Assembly: GCA_964413535.1 (NCBI GenBank)
Contig: CAYPTB010000034.1
Coordinates: forward strand, 11,819-75,818
Origin: CAYPTB01 sp964413535
GTDB lineage: Bacteria > Planctomycetota > UBA1135 > GCA-002686595
Direction of reading: 5' to 3'
DNA length: 64,000 nucleotides
A model generated the notes under the pieces. The model was not told where the DNA came from and ran no database searches. It worked only from the letters and a program-made list of their open reading frames with translations. Positions 1 to 8,252 of the stretch are shown here, piece after piece (position 1 is the stretch's first letter; each line of letters opens with the position of its first letter). Both the position numbers and the translations under genes were made by a program.

Positions 1-1390
1 CGAGCTGGGCGATGCGCGCCATCGATCCCGCCTGGAAGGGTCGGACGACGGCGTGCATGCGGAGCTCGCGGAGGTAGGCCTCGAGGTCGCCAGCATCCGA
101 GGCGAGGTCGGAGCCGCGCGCGCGGCCGCGGTAGGCGTCGGCGCGCGCGCGATCCTCGGACGCGACGAACGGCGTCTCGAAGTACCTTCCGCTCTCGAGC
201 GCGGTCACGAAACCCGACGGATCGGACGGGAGCTCGGGAACCGCGACGTCCGGCAGGGCGGTGCGCACCTGGAAGCGCTCCGCGGGGTTGTCGTCGAGGA
301 AGACGATCGAGTCGAGACCGAGGTCGAGGTCGCGCGCGATTCGCTGCAGTGCGTCCGACTTCGGATCCCAGCTCGCCTCGAACGCGGCGAAGTCGTCGAG
401 GTGCAACTGCATCTCGGGATGCGAGCGGAACGGCTCCATGGCGATGTCGGGATCGTTCTTGCTGCACACGGCCAAGAGGACGCCGCGCGCGCGTAGCTCG
501 AGGAGGTAGCGCTGGAGCGCCTTGAAGGCCTCTCCGGTGGCGCTGCCCTCGCCGATCTCGATGCCGTCGACCCCGTCGTCGCCCACGACGCCGCCCCACA
601 GCGTGTTGTCGAGGTCCAGCGCGACGAGCCTACGTCCCCGGCCGAGGATTCCCGCGACGACGCCGGCGAGGCTCGCGACGTACGCCGGCAGGGCCTCGAA
701 CGACACCGATTGCTTCGCGTGGTACCAGAAGCGCAGATCGACGAAGTGCGCGAGCCCGATCTCCTCGACGAGCGCACGCACGTCGTGCAGGTGCACGAAG
801 GGCGGAGCCAGGTCACCGAGCATCGTGCTCGCGCGCCGCAGGAAGTTGCGCTCCGAGGAAGGCGTCTTCGCCGACAGGTGGCCCAGGCTCTCGAAGAAGG
901 GCGGCGCGAAGTCGTCGATGACGATCTCTGCGCCACAGCGTTCGTGGAACGCGCGGCACGCGTCGAGATAGCGCTTGCACAGGAGCTTCGCCGCGCCGTT
1001 CGCCTCAGCCGGCGTGCAGTCGCGCTCGGGCCTCGCTGCGACCGCAGCCGAGGGGAAGGCGATCACCGCGATGTCGGGCCCGAATGCAGCAGTGGCGCTC
1101 GCGGGATCGAGGAGCTCGGGCAACGTCTGGTCGAAGCCAGCAACGTGTACGTCGGCCCAGATGCCGCGCACCGCGAGGGCGAGCTTGAAGGGGCCTCGGA
1201 GGAAATCGAGCGACGCGCCGCCGAGGAGCGCCAGGCGCACGCGTGTGCCGAGCTCGGGTGGGCCCAACCTGGCCTCGAGCTCCGCGGCGCGCCGCGCGAG
1301 TCGGTTGAGCTCCGCGCCGTGCTCGGCCAGGCCTGTGCTCGCGAGGAGCTCGGTCCACGTGGCGGGAGACACCGCTCGCTGCGAGCTCAT
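1..1390 (-). CDS. FkbH-like HAD-family protein (3' end beyond window)
   Basis: About 463 residues are visible and the frame is still open at position 1. The start is the ATG at 1390, which overlaps the TGA of the upstream SGNH gene (ATGA). The HAD-IIIC motif LDLDNTLWGGVVGDDG places the catalytic aspartates at D259 and D261. It is followed by the VCSKND and FLDDNPAER motifs typical of FkbH proteins. The N-terminal 240 residues form the SGNH-like segment often found before the HAD domain, and a C-terminal acetyltransferase-like domain would lie past the window edge. Characterised FkbH enzymes dephosphorylate 1,3-bisphosphoglycerate and load a glyceryl unit onto a carrier protein. Here the gene is the last visible member of an MBOAT/SGNH operon, so I infer that it prepares an acyl or glyceryl thioester for that system. 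No carrier-protein gene is visible. Family assignment is firm; the substrate is unknown. Confidence 0.9.
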   Translation of the reverse strand, partial: MSSQRAVSPATWTELLASTGLAEHGAELNRLARRAAELEARLGPPELGTRVRLALLGGASLDFLRGPFKLALAVRGIWADVHVAGFDQTLPELLDPASATAAFGPDIAVIAFPSAAVAARPERDCTPAEANGAAKLLCKRYLDACRAFHERCGAEIVIDDFAPPFFESLGHLSAKTPSSERNFLRRASTMLGDLAPPFVHLHDVRALVEEIGLAHFVDLRFWYHAKQSVSFEALPAYVASLAGVVAGILGRGRRLVALDLDNTLWGGVVGDDGVDGIEIGEGSATGEAFKALQRYLLELRARGVLLAVCSKNDPDIAMEPFRSHPEMQLHLDDFAAFEASWDPKSDALQRIARDLDLGLDSIVFLDDNPAERFQVRTALPDVAVPELPSDPSGFVTALESGRYFETPFVASEDRARADAYRGRARGSDLASDAGDLEAYLRELRMHAVVRPFQAGSMARIAQL

Positions 1391-2748
1391 GGACGGTCCT
1401 CCCCGGGCAGCCAGCCCTCGCGGCGCGCCCGCGCGAGCACGACCTCCGCAGCGGCCGCGTGGCCGGCAGCGTTCCAGTGCACGTCGTCCGCGAAGTACAC
1501 GGGCTCGCCGCGGGCAACGCGCTCGCGCAGCGCGGGAGTCGTGTCCTCGAACGCGATGCCGTTCTCCGCGCACCAGCGCCCGAGGACGTCCGGGAGGTCG
1601 TTCGACGTCCAGCGCCGGCACACGCCGTCGGGCTCGAGCTCGCACAGCCCGTCGTAGACGCGGAACTTCCGCGGCACGTACAGCACGAGGAAGGCGGCCT
1701 TCGCCTCGGCGCACAGCCTGCTCGCCTCGGCGAGCGCAGCCCTCGCGACGTCGAGCGAGTGCTCGGTCCACGGACCCTCGCGCGCGCGGAAGAAGACCCG
1801 CGACTCCAGGCCGCCGGTGTCGCGGAAAGTGGCGGAGTGCCTCCGGGCCGTCTCGGCGAGCCCCGATCCCTCCAGCGTCCGGCGCAACCTGCGCAGGGCG
1901 TTCGTCGTGAAGAGTCTCTCGACGAGCCCCGGAGCGGTCAGCTCGGCCAGACGGTCGAAGCTCGCCCGCACCTCCTCGTAGGTCTCGACGTCGCGCAGGT
2001 CGTTGCCGCCGAAGAAGCACCAGACGACGATCGACGGCGCGAGCGGGAGCGCGAAGCGGCGGAGGACGACGAGTTCCTGCTGCACGCCGTAGGCGGCTTG
2101 ACCGAGGTTCACGGTCGCGCGGCCCGTCGCCCGCTCCAGGCGCGCCGGCAACGTCTCCGCGAGCGGAACGAGTGCCGCTTCCACGAACGAGTCTCCGATC
2201 ACCGCGATGTCCGCTCGCTCGAGGTCGCGCGCGTTGCGGAAGCCGCGCGAGTCGTAGCGCACGTCGACCTCGTACGCGCTCCCGGGAATCCCCATCGGGG
2301 CGAGATTGCCGCGGACGCGGCCGCGGAAGGCCGTGTTCGGGTGATGGAGGTGGATGAGCTCGGGATCGAGACGGTTCGCCTGGATGGGCACGCCGAGCGT
2401 CCCCTCCGGACCGAGCGTGCCCAGGGTGCGCCGGTAGTCGTGCCCGAGCGCGACGGGCGCCTCGACCAGCGCGAGGCAGGCCACGCCCGACGCCGTGAGC
2501 AAGGCGAAAGCTTTCGCTCGCCTCCGCACCCGTGCGGCTGGTCCGGCCGGCCACCACGCCAAGCAGGCACCCGCGAGCAGATAGGAGGCGAGGAGGTTCG
2601 CCGCGAAGCCCAGCGGGGTGTAGCGCTTCCACCAGGACGGCGTGGGATCCCCCGAAGCGGTCGCCCACCACGCGACCGCGACCATGACCGCGGTTGCGAG
2701 CAGGACGAGCCGCCGCACGAGCGGAGAGGCGTCACCCGACCCGTTCAT
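1387..2748 (-). CDS. Membrane-anchored SGNH/GDSL hydrolase-like protein
   Basis: A 453-residue protein. The first 100 residues hold three hydrophobic segments (about 12-30, 46-66 and 80-101), followed by an extracytoplasmic SGNH domain. Its blocks are visible: nucleophile S187 in VIGDSFVEA, N249 in FGGNDLRD, and the D421xxH424 pair in DDVHWNAAGHA. It therefore has a complete catalytic set, unlike many decayed SGNH accessory proteins. It starts with ATG in a 4-nt ATGA overlap with the DltD-like gene and ends in another ATGA overlap with the FkbH gene, so it sits inside a coupled operon. Likely roles are O-acyl transfer to a glycan or de-esterification of the modified polymer. I cannot choose between them from sequence. 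Confidence 0.85.
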   Translation of the reverse strand: MNGSGDASPLVRRLVLLATAVMVAVAWWATASGDPTPSWWKRYTPLGFAANLLASYLLAGACLAWWPAGPAARVRRRAKAFALLTASGVACLALVEAPVALGHDYRRTLGTLGPEGTLGVPIQANRLDPELIHLHHPNTAFRGRVRGNLAPMGIPGSAYEVDVRYDSRGFRNARDLERADIAVIGDSFVEAALVPLAETLPARLERATGRATVNLGQAAYGVQQELVVLRRFALPLAPSIVVWCFFGGNDLRDVETYEEVRASFDRLAELTAPGLVERLFTTNALRRLRRTLEGSGLAETARRHSATFRDTGGLESRVFFRAREGPWTEHSLDVARAALAEASRLCAEAKAAFLVLYVPRKFRVYDGLCELEPDGVCRRWTSNDLPDVLGRWCAENGIAFEDTTPALRERVARGEPVYFADDVHWNAAGHAAAAEVVLARARREGWLPGEDRP

Positions 2749-3872
2749 TGCCCCACCTCCGGCCGGTCGAGGAACTCGACGAAGTGCGCGTCGTCGGGCT
2801 CGCCTGCCTCATCCGTCACGTCCGTCTCGCCCGCCACGAGCCGCGCGACGGCGAGCGACACGCGTTCCGCTCCCGCGTGCGTCACGTGGACGGAGTCGAA
2901 GAACTCGTCGTCGTCCAGCAGATCGGAGAGGTCGAGGAAGGGAACACCGCCGAGCACCCGGCGCACGAGGTCCATGTACGCCCCGTGGAGCTCGGCGTCG
3001 TAGAAGTCGAGCACCGCCGGCCGCAGGGGGAGGTTCACGACGTAGAGCGCCGTGTCGTGGGCCGCGCAGAGCGCCCAGAGCCGCGCGAAGTCGCGCGTCA
3101 CGCGGGCTTCGTGCTCGCGCGCGTCCCAGCGCTGCACCTCGACCCACAGCGGCAGCGGTTGCTCCGCGAAGCGGCGCACGAACGCCGCGCTGCGCGGCTG
3201 CTTGCGTGCGAATCGATACGGCTCGAGCCGCTCGCGGGAGATCGAGGCCGCCAGGCGCGGATCGACTGCGGACAGCGCGCGGCGCGCGACGGCGCGCAAC
3301 GCGTTGCCGTAACGAAAACCCTGGTGGAGTCGATGCCGAGCGCGCGCGCGGACTCCCTCGAGGAATCCCCTCTCGGCGAGCTCGATGGGATCGGAACCCC
3401 GCTCGACGCGGAGCTCGGGACCGTACCGGTCGATGGCGCGCAGTGTGGGAGAGAGGTCGAGGCCGACGTTGGCGATCCAGCGCACGTTGATGCCGACGAC
3501 CAGGTGGTCCGGCATGGCGGAGGCGCCGTAGGAGCGCTCCACGTACTCCAGCATCGCCAGCAGGTCGGCGAGCGTGCCCCAGCTCTGAGCCGTCGACAAC
3601 GGCTCGAGGTGCGGGAGCTCCTGCGCGAGCACGTCCGTGCGGAAGGCCTCGCGCGCCTCGGAGGGCCCACAGAGCTGGATGCGCCCGTCGCCGCGCTCCA
3701 CCCAGCTCGCGGGCGAGAAGAGGATCTGGTGCTCCTCGCCGTGCCACGGGTACGCACCGAGCTCGAGCTCCGCGAAGCGCGCCAGATGCTCGAGCGCGAC
3801 GTGCGCGAGCACGAAGGCGCACAGGCCGCACGCGGCCGCGCCGAGCGAGAGTGCTACCTTCCTAGAACGCAC
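2745..3872 (-). CDS. DltD/AlgX-like SGNH acyltransferase, single-pass
   Basis: A 375-residue protein with one N-terminal membrane segment (about 6-28) and an extracytoplasmic SGNH-type domain. The likely nucleophile is S71 in LCGPSEAREAF, resembling the GSSE motif of DltD. The partner Asp/His are D326 and H329 in DSVHVTHAGAERVS near the C-terminus. The GTG start at 3872 lies 11 nt inside the preceding microprotein gene, so translation is probably coupled. In Dlt-type pathways the SGNH protein takes the acyl group from the tyrosine of a C-terminal shuttle motif and places it on the envelope polymer. Its position directly after the FIYRAF microprotein supports that role. The acceptor polymer is unknown. 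AlgX- or AlgJ-like acetyltransferase function is the alternative. Confidence 0.78.
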   Translation of the reverse strand: MRSRKVALSLGAAACGLCAFVLAHVALEHLARFAELELGAYPWHGEEHQILFSPASWVERGDGRIQLCGPSEAREAFRTDVLAQELPHLEPLSTAQSWGTLADLLAMLEYVERSYGASAMPDHLVVGINVRWIANVGLDLSPTLRAIDRYGPELRVERGSDPIELAERGFLEGVRARARHRLHQGFRYGNALRAVARRALSAVDPRLAASISRERLEPYRFARKQPRSAAFVRRFAEQPLPLWVEVQRWDAREHEARVTRDFARLWALCAAHDTALYVVNLPLRPAVLDFYDAELHGAYMDLVRRVLGGVPFLDLSDLLDDDEFFDSVHVTHAGAERVSLAVARLVAGETDVTDEAGEPDDAHFVEFLDRPEVGQ

Positions 3873-3966
3873 GATAGATGAAGCTCGTCGTGGACTGCGA
3901 CAGGGCGACCAGCAGGAACACGAGGACGAACGTCCACAGGAGCTTGGCGACGATTCGGAGGCTCAC
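3862..3966 (-). CDS. Acyl-shuttle membrane microprotein, C-terminal FIYRAF
   Basis: A 34-residue protein. The GTG start at 3966 overlaps the MBOAT stop (GTGA), and the TAG at 3864-3862 lies inside the next gene. It has a short basic N-terminus (MSLRIVAK), one hydrophobic helix (about residues 9-25) and the C-terminal hexapeptide FIYRAF. In the Dlt pathway the MBOAT protein DltB transfers the acyl group to the tyrosine of such a C-terminal hexapeptide on the microprotein DltX, and DltD then takes it. Size, topology, C-terminal motif and position between an MBOAT gene and a DltD-like gene all fit that role. In Gram-negative systems the motif is reported mostly as a fusion to the MBOAT protein, so a stand-alone version here is unusual. 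Acylation of this tyrosine is inferred, not shown. Confidence 0.8.
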   Translation of the reverse strand: MSLRIVAKLLWTFVLVFLLVALSQSTTSFIYRAF

Positions 3967-5162
3967 GACTGCAAGACCCTCCGGCCGAGCTCGCGCAGCT
4001 GCTCGGTTTCGAGCGCGAAGAGGATGTAGGCCGCCGCCGTCAGGTGGAACGTCACGACGACGCCGAGCGCTCGCCAGGTCAGGGTCTTGCGCAACCGGCG
4101 CAGGCCCTGTTTGCCGACCCAGCCACGCACCAGCGCGTCCCAGGCGCGAAAGCCGACGAGGTACGCGCCGTGGAGCAAGCCGAACGCGACGAAGTTCGGC
4201 GTCGTGCCGTGCCACAGACCCGACACGAACATGGTGATCACGAGGCTCGCGCTCGCGAGCAGGAACACCGGCACCCGATGCGAGAGCCTGCGCAGTCCGA
4301 AGGCGTACAGCGGCCCGAACACGTAGTCCGTCAGCCACGTCGTCAGTGAGCGGTGCACGCGCAGCCAGTAGTCCGAGACGTTGGCCGAGAGGAACGGCAG
4401 GTAGAAGTTCTCCGGCGGCCGGACGCCCATCAGGATCCCGACCCCGATGGCGACGTCGCAGTATCCGGAGAAGTCGAAGTACAGGTAGAAGTAGAAGAGG
4501 TACGTCCGCCACGTCATCTCGCCGAGCGACACGCTGGCGACGTCGAGGTCGGGCGAGAGCACGAAGTGCGCGAGGAACTCGGCGAGGACGAACTTCTTCA
4601 CGAGCCCCCGCAGGATGCGGTTCAATCCGTCGAGCTGTCCCTCGAAGCTACCGGGGACGACCTCGCGCTCCCGGTACCAGTCCGCGCGAAAGTCCTGGTA
4701 CCTCTGGATCGGACCGAGCAGGAAGGTCGTGAAGTTGAAGCAGTAGTTCAGGAAGTCGCCGAACCGCACGGGTCCGAGAGTCCCGCTTCCGGCCTCGACG
4801 ACCATGTGCACGAGCTTGAAGAAGAGGAAGCTCAGACCCGCCGCCGTCACGAGTCGGCCGGCGATCGAATCGGGTAGGAGCCACTCGAGGAACCCGTACC
4901 CGCGCAGGTAGACGAAGGCCGCTGCGAGCAGCGGGATGGTCGCGAGCCGCGTCCGGGGGTTCCGCTCTGCGAGCCGCGCCGCGGCGAACCCCCCGAGGAC
5001 AAGGGCCGCGATCGACGCGACCCCGGACGCCGTCGAGTGGCTCGACACGAAGAGCGCGTTGAGCGCCAGGAAGGCGGCGGTGCGGGGGAGCCCCTCGAGA
5101 ACGTTCAGCAGGACCACCGCGCCGAACGCGAGCAGCCCGAATTCCATGGAGAGGAGAGACAT
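3963..5162 (-). CDS. MBOAT-family membrane O-acyltransferase (DltB/AlgI-like)
   Basis: A 399-residue polytopic membrane protein of normal MBOAT length. The catalytic histidine is H318 in VSGLWHGTTPN, with the second conserved histidine H331 in GLLHG. Further typical signatures are GPIQRYQDF, YFDFSGYCDVAIG and FLSANVSDYW. I chose the ATG at 5162 because MSLLSMEFGLLAF fits the usual MBOAT N-terminus; a GTG at 5249 in the same frame would add 29 polar residues and is less likely. MBOATs move an acyl group from a cytoplasmic thioester through the membrane. This is the first gene of the minus-strand operon and overlaps the microprotein gene by 4 nt. The protein itself ends in RRVLQS and carries no shuttle motif, which fits the motif being on the separate microprotein. 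Confidence 0.92.
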   Translation of the reverse strand: MSLLSMEFGLLAFGAVVLLNVLEGLPRTAAFLALNALFVSSHSTASGVASIAALVLGGFAAARLAERNPRTRLATIPLLAAAFVYLRGYGFLEWLLPDSIAGRLVTAAGLSFLFFKLVHMVVEAGSGTLGPVRFGDFLNYCFNFTTFLLGPIQRYQDFRADWYREREVVPGSFEGQLDGLNRILRGLVKKFVLAEFLAHFVLSPDLDVASVSLGEMTWRTYLFYFYLYFDFSGYCDVAIGVGILMGVRPPENFYLPFLSANVSDYWLRVHRSLTTWLTDYVFGPLYAFGLRRLSHRVPVFLLASASLVITMFVSGLWHGTTPNFVAFGLLHGAYLVGFRAWDALVRGWVGKQGLRRLRKTLTWRALGVVVTFHLTAAAYILFALETEQLRELGRRVLQS

Positions 5163-5631
5163 GCAGGCCGGCAGTCCGAGCCTCCCCAGCTCGAGACCAA
5201 GATCCGATCGAAGAGTGTAGTCGTCTCGCCGGGGAGGAGCACCGCGCACGGATTACGATCCGGTCATTCTTGCGCTCGCGCACGTGCGCAAAGCGCTCGC
5301 CTCGGCGGACTTCGGCGCGCGCAGCTCGTGGCGATGGGCTCGTTGCGGCGAGCGCGGTGCGCGAGCGCGAGACGCGCGATCGGCATGCCTAGAGCTCTCG
5401 AAGGGTCGCTGCTCGGCGGCGCGCCGGGAGAAGCTGGAGCGGCGCCCTGCGTCGGAACACAGAGAAAGAGATCGCGTCTCAGTCGGAGGGAAGCAACGCT
5501 GCGGGCCGACGCGCGACCGTTGCTCCGCAGTCGAAGCGGGCTGCGTGCGAACGTTTGCGTAGGTTCGAGGGTAGTCGGGAGCCGTAGGCTCGAGCGGCTC
5601 TCGCCGTAGACTCCGAAGTCGCGCCCTGTCC
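5163..5631. promoter_or_regulatory. Divergent intergenic region, MBOAT operon / two-component genes
   Basis: About 470 bp with no supportable gene lie between the divergent MBOAT operon and the response regulator, so both promoters must be here. I see no strong sigma-70 hexamers. A small inverted repeat, GAGCC-gta-GGCTC, lies about 50 nt before the regulator ATG. The regulator has no clear Shine-Dalgarno sequence directly before its ATG. The arrangement makes regulation of the acylation operon by the adjacent two-component system plausible, but that is inference. Confidence 0.45.
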
Positions 5632-6309
5632 ATGAAGCTGCTCGTCGTCGACGATGACCCCAAGTTCCGCGCTTACATCCACCAAGGGTTGGAGGAGAGC
5701 GGAATCCACTGCTGGACGGCGTCGGACACGGCCGAGGCCCTGGCGCTCATCGCGAGCGAGCGCGACGGCTTCGACCTGATCCTGCTCGACGTGATGCTTC
5801 CCGACCGCCCGGGTTGGGAGCTCCTGAAAGACCTCCGGGAAGGCTCCGTGACGACGCCGGTCATCTTCCTGACAGCCCGTCACTCCGTGGACGAGCGCGT
5901 CTTCGGCCTCCGCCTGGGTGCCGACGACTACATCATCAAGCCATTCGATTTCGCCGAGCTCCTGGCGCGCATCGACGCCGTTGCGCGGCGGACGAAGAAC
6001 AAGATCGCCGTCGGCGACATCGAGATCGACGTCGGCGAGCGGTCCGTGGTGCGCGCGGGCCGGCGCATTGACGTGAGCCCGAAGGAGTTCGACCTCTTGC
6101 GACACCTGGCGGAGGCCAAGGGCGAGGTCCGGTCGCGCGTCGAGCTCCTCCACAAGGTGTGGCAGATCGATTTCGATCCCGGCACGAACGTCGTCGAGGT
6201 CTCCATCGCGAGGCTGCGGCGCAAGCTCGAGCTGCGCGGCCCGCGCATGATCCAGACCGTCGTGGGAAGGGGCTATCGCCTCGTCGATCCGGCCGGGGTG
6301 CAGGCATGA
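5632..6309 (+). CDS. OmpR/PhoB-family response regulator
   Basis: A 225-residue two-domain regulator. The receiver domain (1-115) has the acidic cluster D7-D9, phospho-acceptor D53 in LILLDVMLPD, T81 and K103 in the IIKPFDF turn. The C-terminal winged helix (about 125-220) contains the usual SPKEFDLLRHL and VVGRGYRL segments, so it should bind DNA at direct repeats. Its stop overlaps the start of the histidine kinase gene (ATGA), forming a standard two-component operon. Target genes are unknown; the divergent MBOAT operon is the obvious candidate by proximity. Confidence 0.95.
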   Translation: MKLLVVDDDPKFRAYIHQGLEESGIHCWTASDTAEALALIASERDGFDLILLDVMLPDRPGWELLKDLREGSVTTPVIFLTARHSVDERVFGLRLGADDYIIKPFDFAELLARIDAVARRTKNKIAVGDIEIDVGERSVVRAGRRIDVSPKEFDLLRHLAEAKGEVRSRVELLHKVWQIDFDPGTNVVEVSIARLRRKLELRGPRMIQTVVGRGYRLVDPAGVQA

Positions 6310-7700
6310 CGCAGTCGTGGTCGATCGCGGGCAGGCTGACGCGCTGGTACGCGCTCACGATCGGCGTTCTGGTCGTCGCGGTCACCTCCATCACGGCGTG
6401 GTTCGTGAGCGAGTCGATCGCGCGCACCCTGGACGCGCTCGTCCTCGAGGAGGTCGACGAGATGCAAGCGCACTTCGCGACCAGCCAGAAGACGCCGGAG
6501 GACTTCGCGGAGCTCGCCCGCCGTTTCAATCTCGAGCACCCCGAGAATCCGCTCGCGTGGCGAGCGTGGAGCCGGTCGACGGGCGAAGTGTGGCAGGAGG
6601 TCGGGAGCGAGCGGCTGCTCGGCGAGATGCCCGCCGAGCCCGGGGTGATCGGTCGCACGTTCGCGCCGGCGCGCGGGCTGCGCTACCGAATGGAGGAGCT
6701 CGAGCCCGACCTCGTCATGTGCCTCGTCGTGGACGGCTCGTGGCAGGTGGCGCTGCTGCGGAACTTCCTCGCCTTGCTAGGTCTCGTGACTCTCGTCTTC
6801 GCGGCGCTCGCCATCGCGCTCGGCAGCTGGTTCGGCCGCAGGCTCGCCGGGCACCTGCGCTCCGTCGCAGACCAGGCTCGGGCGGTGACGGCCCCCTCCG
6901 CGGATGCGAAGCTCCAGGTGCAGGGAGCACCCGAGGAGATCTGCGAGGTCGCGGACGCCCTGTGCGAGATGCTCCGCAACATCCGGCGCGAGAGCGATCG
7001 AGCGCAGCTCATGGCGGCCGGTCTCGCGCACGAGCTGCGCTCGCCCATCCAAAACCTTGTCGGCGAGGCGGACGTGGCGCTCCTGCGGGAGCGCACTGCG
7101 CCCGAGTACCGCAAGGTGATCGAGAGCCAGCTCGAGGAGCTGCGCGACCTCGCACGCGTGGTCGACAACCTCGTGATGCTCTGCTCGCCCAGCGCGGCGA
7201 ACGGTGCCACGGCGCTGGAGCGCTTCGACTTGGGCCGGGAGGCCGAGATGCGCTTGCGGAAGTTCCGCACCGGCGCCGATCGAACCGGAGTCGCGGTCGA
7301 TCTCGAGGCGGAGGGCGACCTGACGGTGGACGGAGACCGAGAGACACTTCTGCTCGCGCTCCACAACCTCGTCAGCAACGCGATCGACTGGTCCCCGCGC
7401 GGAGAGCGCGTGCGCGTGTCGCTGCGCGGGAACGCCGACGCGATCGAGATCGTCGTCGACGACGCGGGTCCCGGCATCGCGGAGACGGAGCGGGAGAGCA
7501 TCTTCGAGCCCTTCTACCGCGGACCCTCGGCCGACAAGGGCCGCATCGGGTACGGCCTCGGGCTCGCGCTCACGCGCACGGCCGTCGTCGCACACGGCGG
7601 CAGCATCGAGGTGGGCGTTTCGCCGTCCGGAGGCGCGCGCTTCCGGATCGAGATCCCGCGGACGAGCCCCGCGCGCAACGGCGTCAGGGGCGCAGCGTGA
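6306..7700 (+). CDS. Membrane sensor histidine kinase
   Basis: A 464-residue sensor kinase. Two membrane helices (about 12-34 and 153-176) flank a periplasmic region of about 115 residues; a HAMP linker follows. The H-box is LAHELRSPIQNL with phosphorylated H242. The ATPase domain shows N-box LHNLVSNAIDWSP, G1 DDAGPGI, F-box FEPFYRG and G2 GYGLGLAL, so all catalytic boxes are present. The start ATG at 6306 overlaps the regulator stop by 4 nt. The sensor region has no recognisable ligand domain. Phosphotransfer partner is the regulator just upstream. Confidence 0.95.
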   Translation: MTQSWSIAGRLTRWYALTIGVLVVAVTSITAWFVSESIARTLDALVLEEVDEMQAHFATSQKTPEDFAELARRFNLEHPENPLAWRAWSRSTGEVWQEVGSERLLGEMPAEPGVIGRTFAPARGLRYRMEELEPDLVMCLVVDGSWQVALLRNFLALLGLVTLVFAALAIALGSWFGRRLAGHLRSVADQARAVTAPSADAKLQVQGAPEEICEVADALCEMLRNIRRESDRAQLMAAGLAHELRSPIQNLVGEADVALLRERTAPEYRKVIESQLEELRDLARVVDNLVMLCSPSAANGATALERFDLGREAEMRLRKFRTGADRTGVAVDLEAEGDLTVDGDRETLLLALHNLVSNAIDWSPRGERVRVSLRGNADAIEIVVDDAGPGIAETERESIFEPFYRGPSADKGRIGYGLGLALTRTAVVAHGGSIEVGVSPSGGARFRIEIPRTSPARNGVRGAA

Positions 7701-7900
7701 CCGCGACGGCGTTGCTCGCGAACTCGACTGCGACCTGCGCGTGGAAGACGAGGTAGGCGTGGAAGGCGGGGATGCCCCTGAGGGCGGAGCACCCCTATTC
7801 CACTCGAGTCCAATCGATGTCCAGCAACCCGGTCGTACCGGGCACCTTCGGAATGGGGCTGATCGTGATCGGCAGTCGTAGATCTCTCTGATCGCCGCGC
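7684..7900 (-). pseudogene. Decayed C-terminus of a secreted-type protein
   Basis: On the minus strand one frame reads a protein-like tail, including LRLPITISPIPKVPG and LLDIDWTRVE, then a TAG at 7797-7795. It continues in the same frame through GIPAFHAYLVFHAQ and FASNAVAVTLRP to a TGA at 7686-7684. The composition resembles the C-terminal beta-rich tails of secreted planctomycete-type proteins. Upstream of about 7900 the frame loses protein character, and there is no start. It overlaps the last 17 nt of the kinase gene. I read it as a gene remnant interrupted by one in-frame stop; chance similarity is possible. Confidence 0.35.
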
Positions 7901-8252
7901 GCGTGCTGGCTCCGGCTTCGGCGGGGTGACGCTCCTCGTCACCGAACGGTTCACGAGCGCCAGGGGATCTCTGGGGTCCTCCACGCGGACAGCTCGTGAC
8001 CGGCTCGTTGGCCGTGTGGGGCGAGTTCGGTCCGGATCGGGAGGCTCCGCCTTGCAGATTCCGGTGGTCGTCTCCATCTTGCCTCGCGCGTGACTGCTTT
8101 CGAAGCTCGCGCCGCGCGTCGATCGAGCGACCGCAACCGCCTTTGAAGCTCACTCTTTCCGCACGAAGCGGCTCGGACAGGGAGCGCGGGTGCCACGTCG
8201 GCTTTCGGCTTCGCGCGGCGCACGGGCGAGGGATCTGCCAGAGGAAGCGATT
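7901..8252. other. Intergenic stretch before wecB, no gene seen
   Basis: About 350 bp without a convincing coding frame on either strand. It must hold the wecB promoter, but no clear hexamer pair stands out. The last bases carry the ribosome-binding site GAGGAAG (8241-8247). Confidence 0.4.

Noticed and set aside
8190..8252. Earlier GTG start for wecB
   Set aside because: It adds 21 residues unlike the family and ignores the ribosome-binding site GAGGAAG before TTG 8253.
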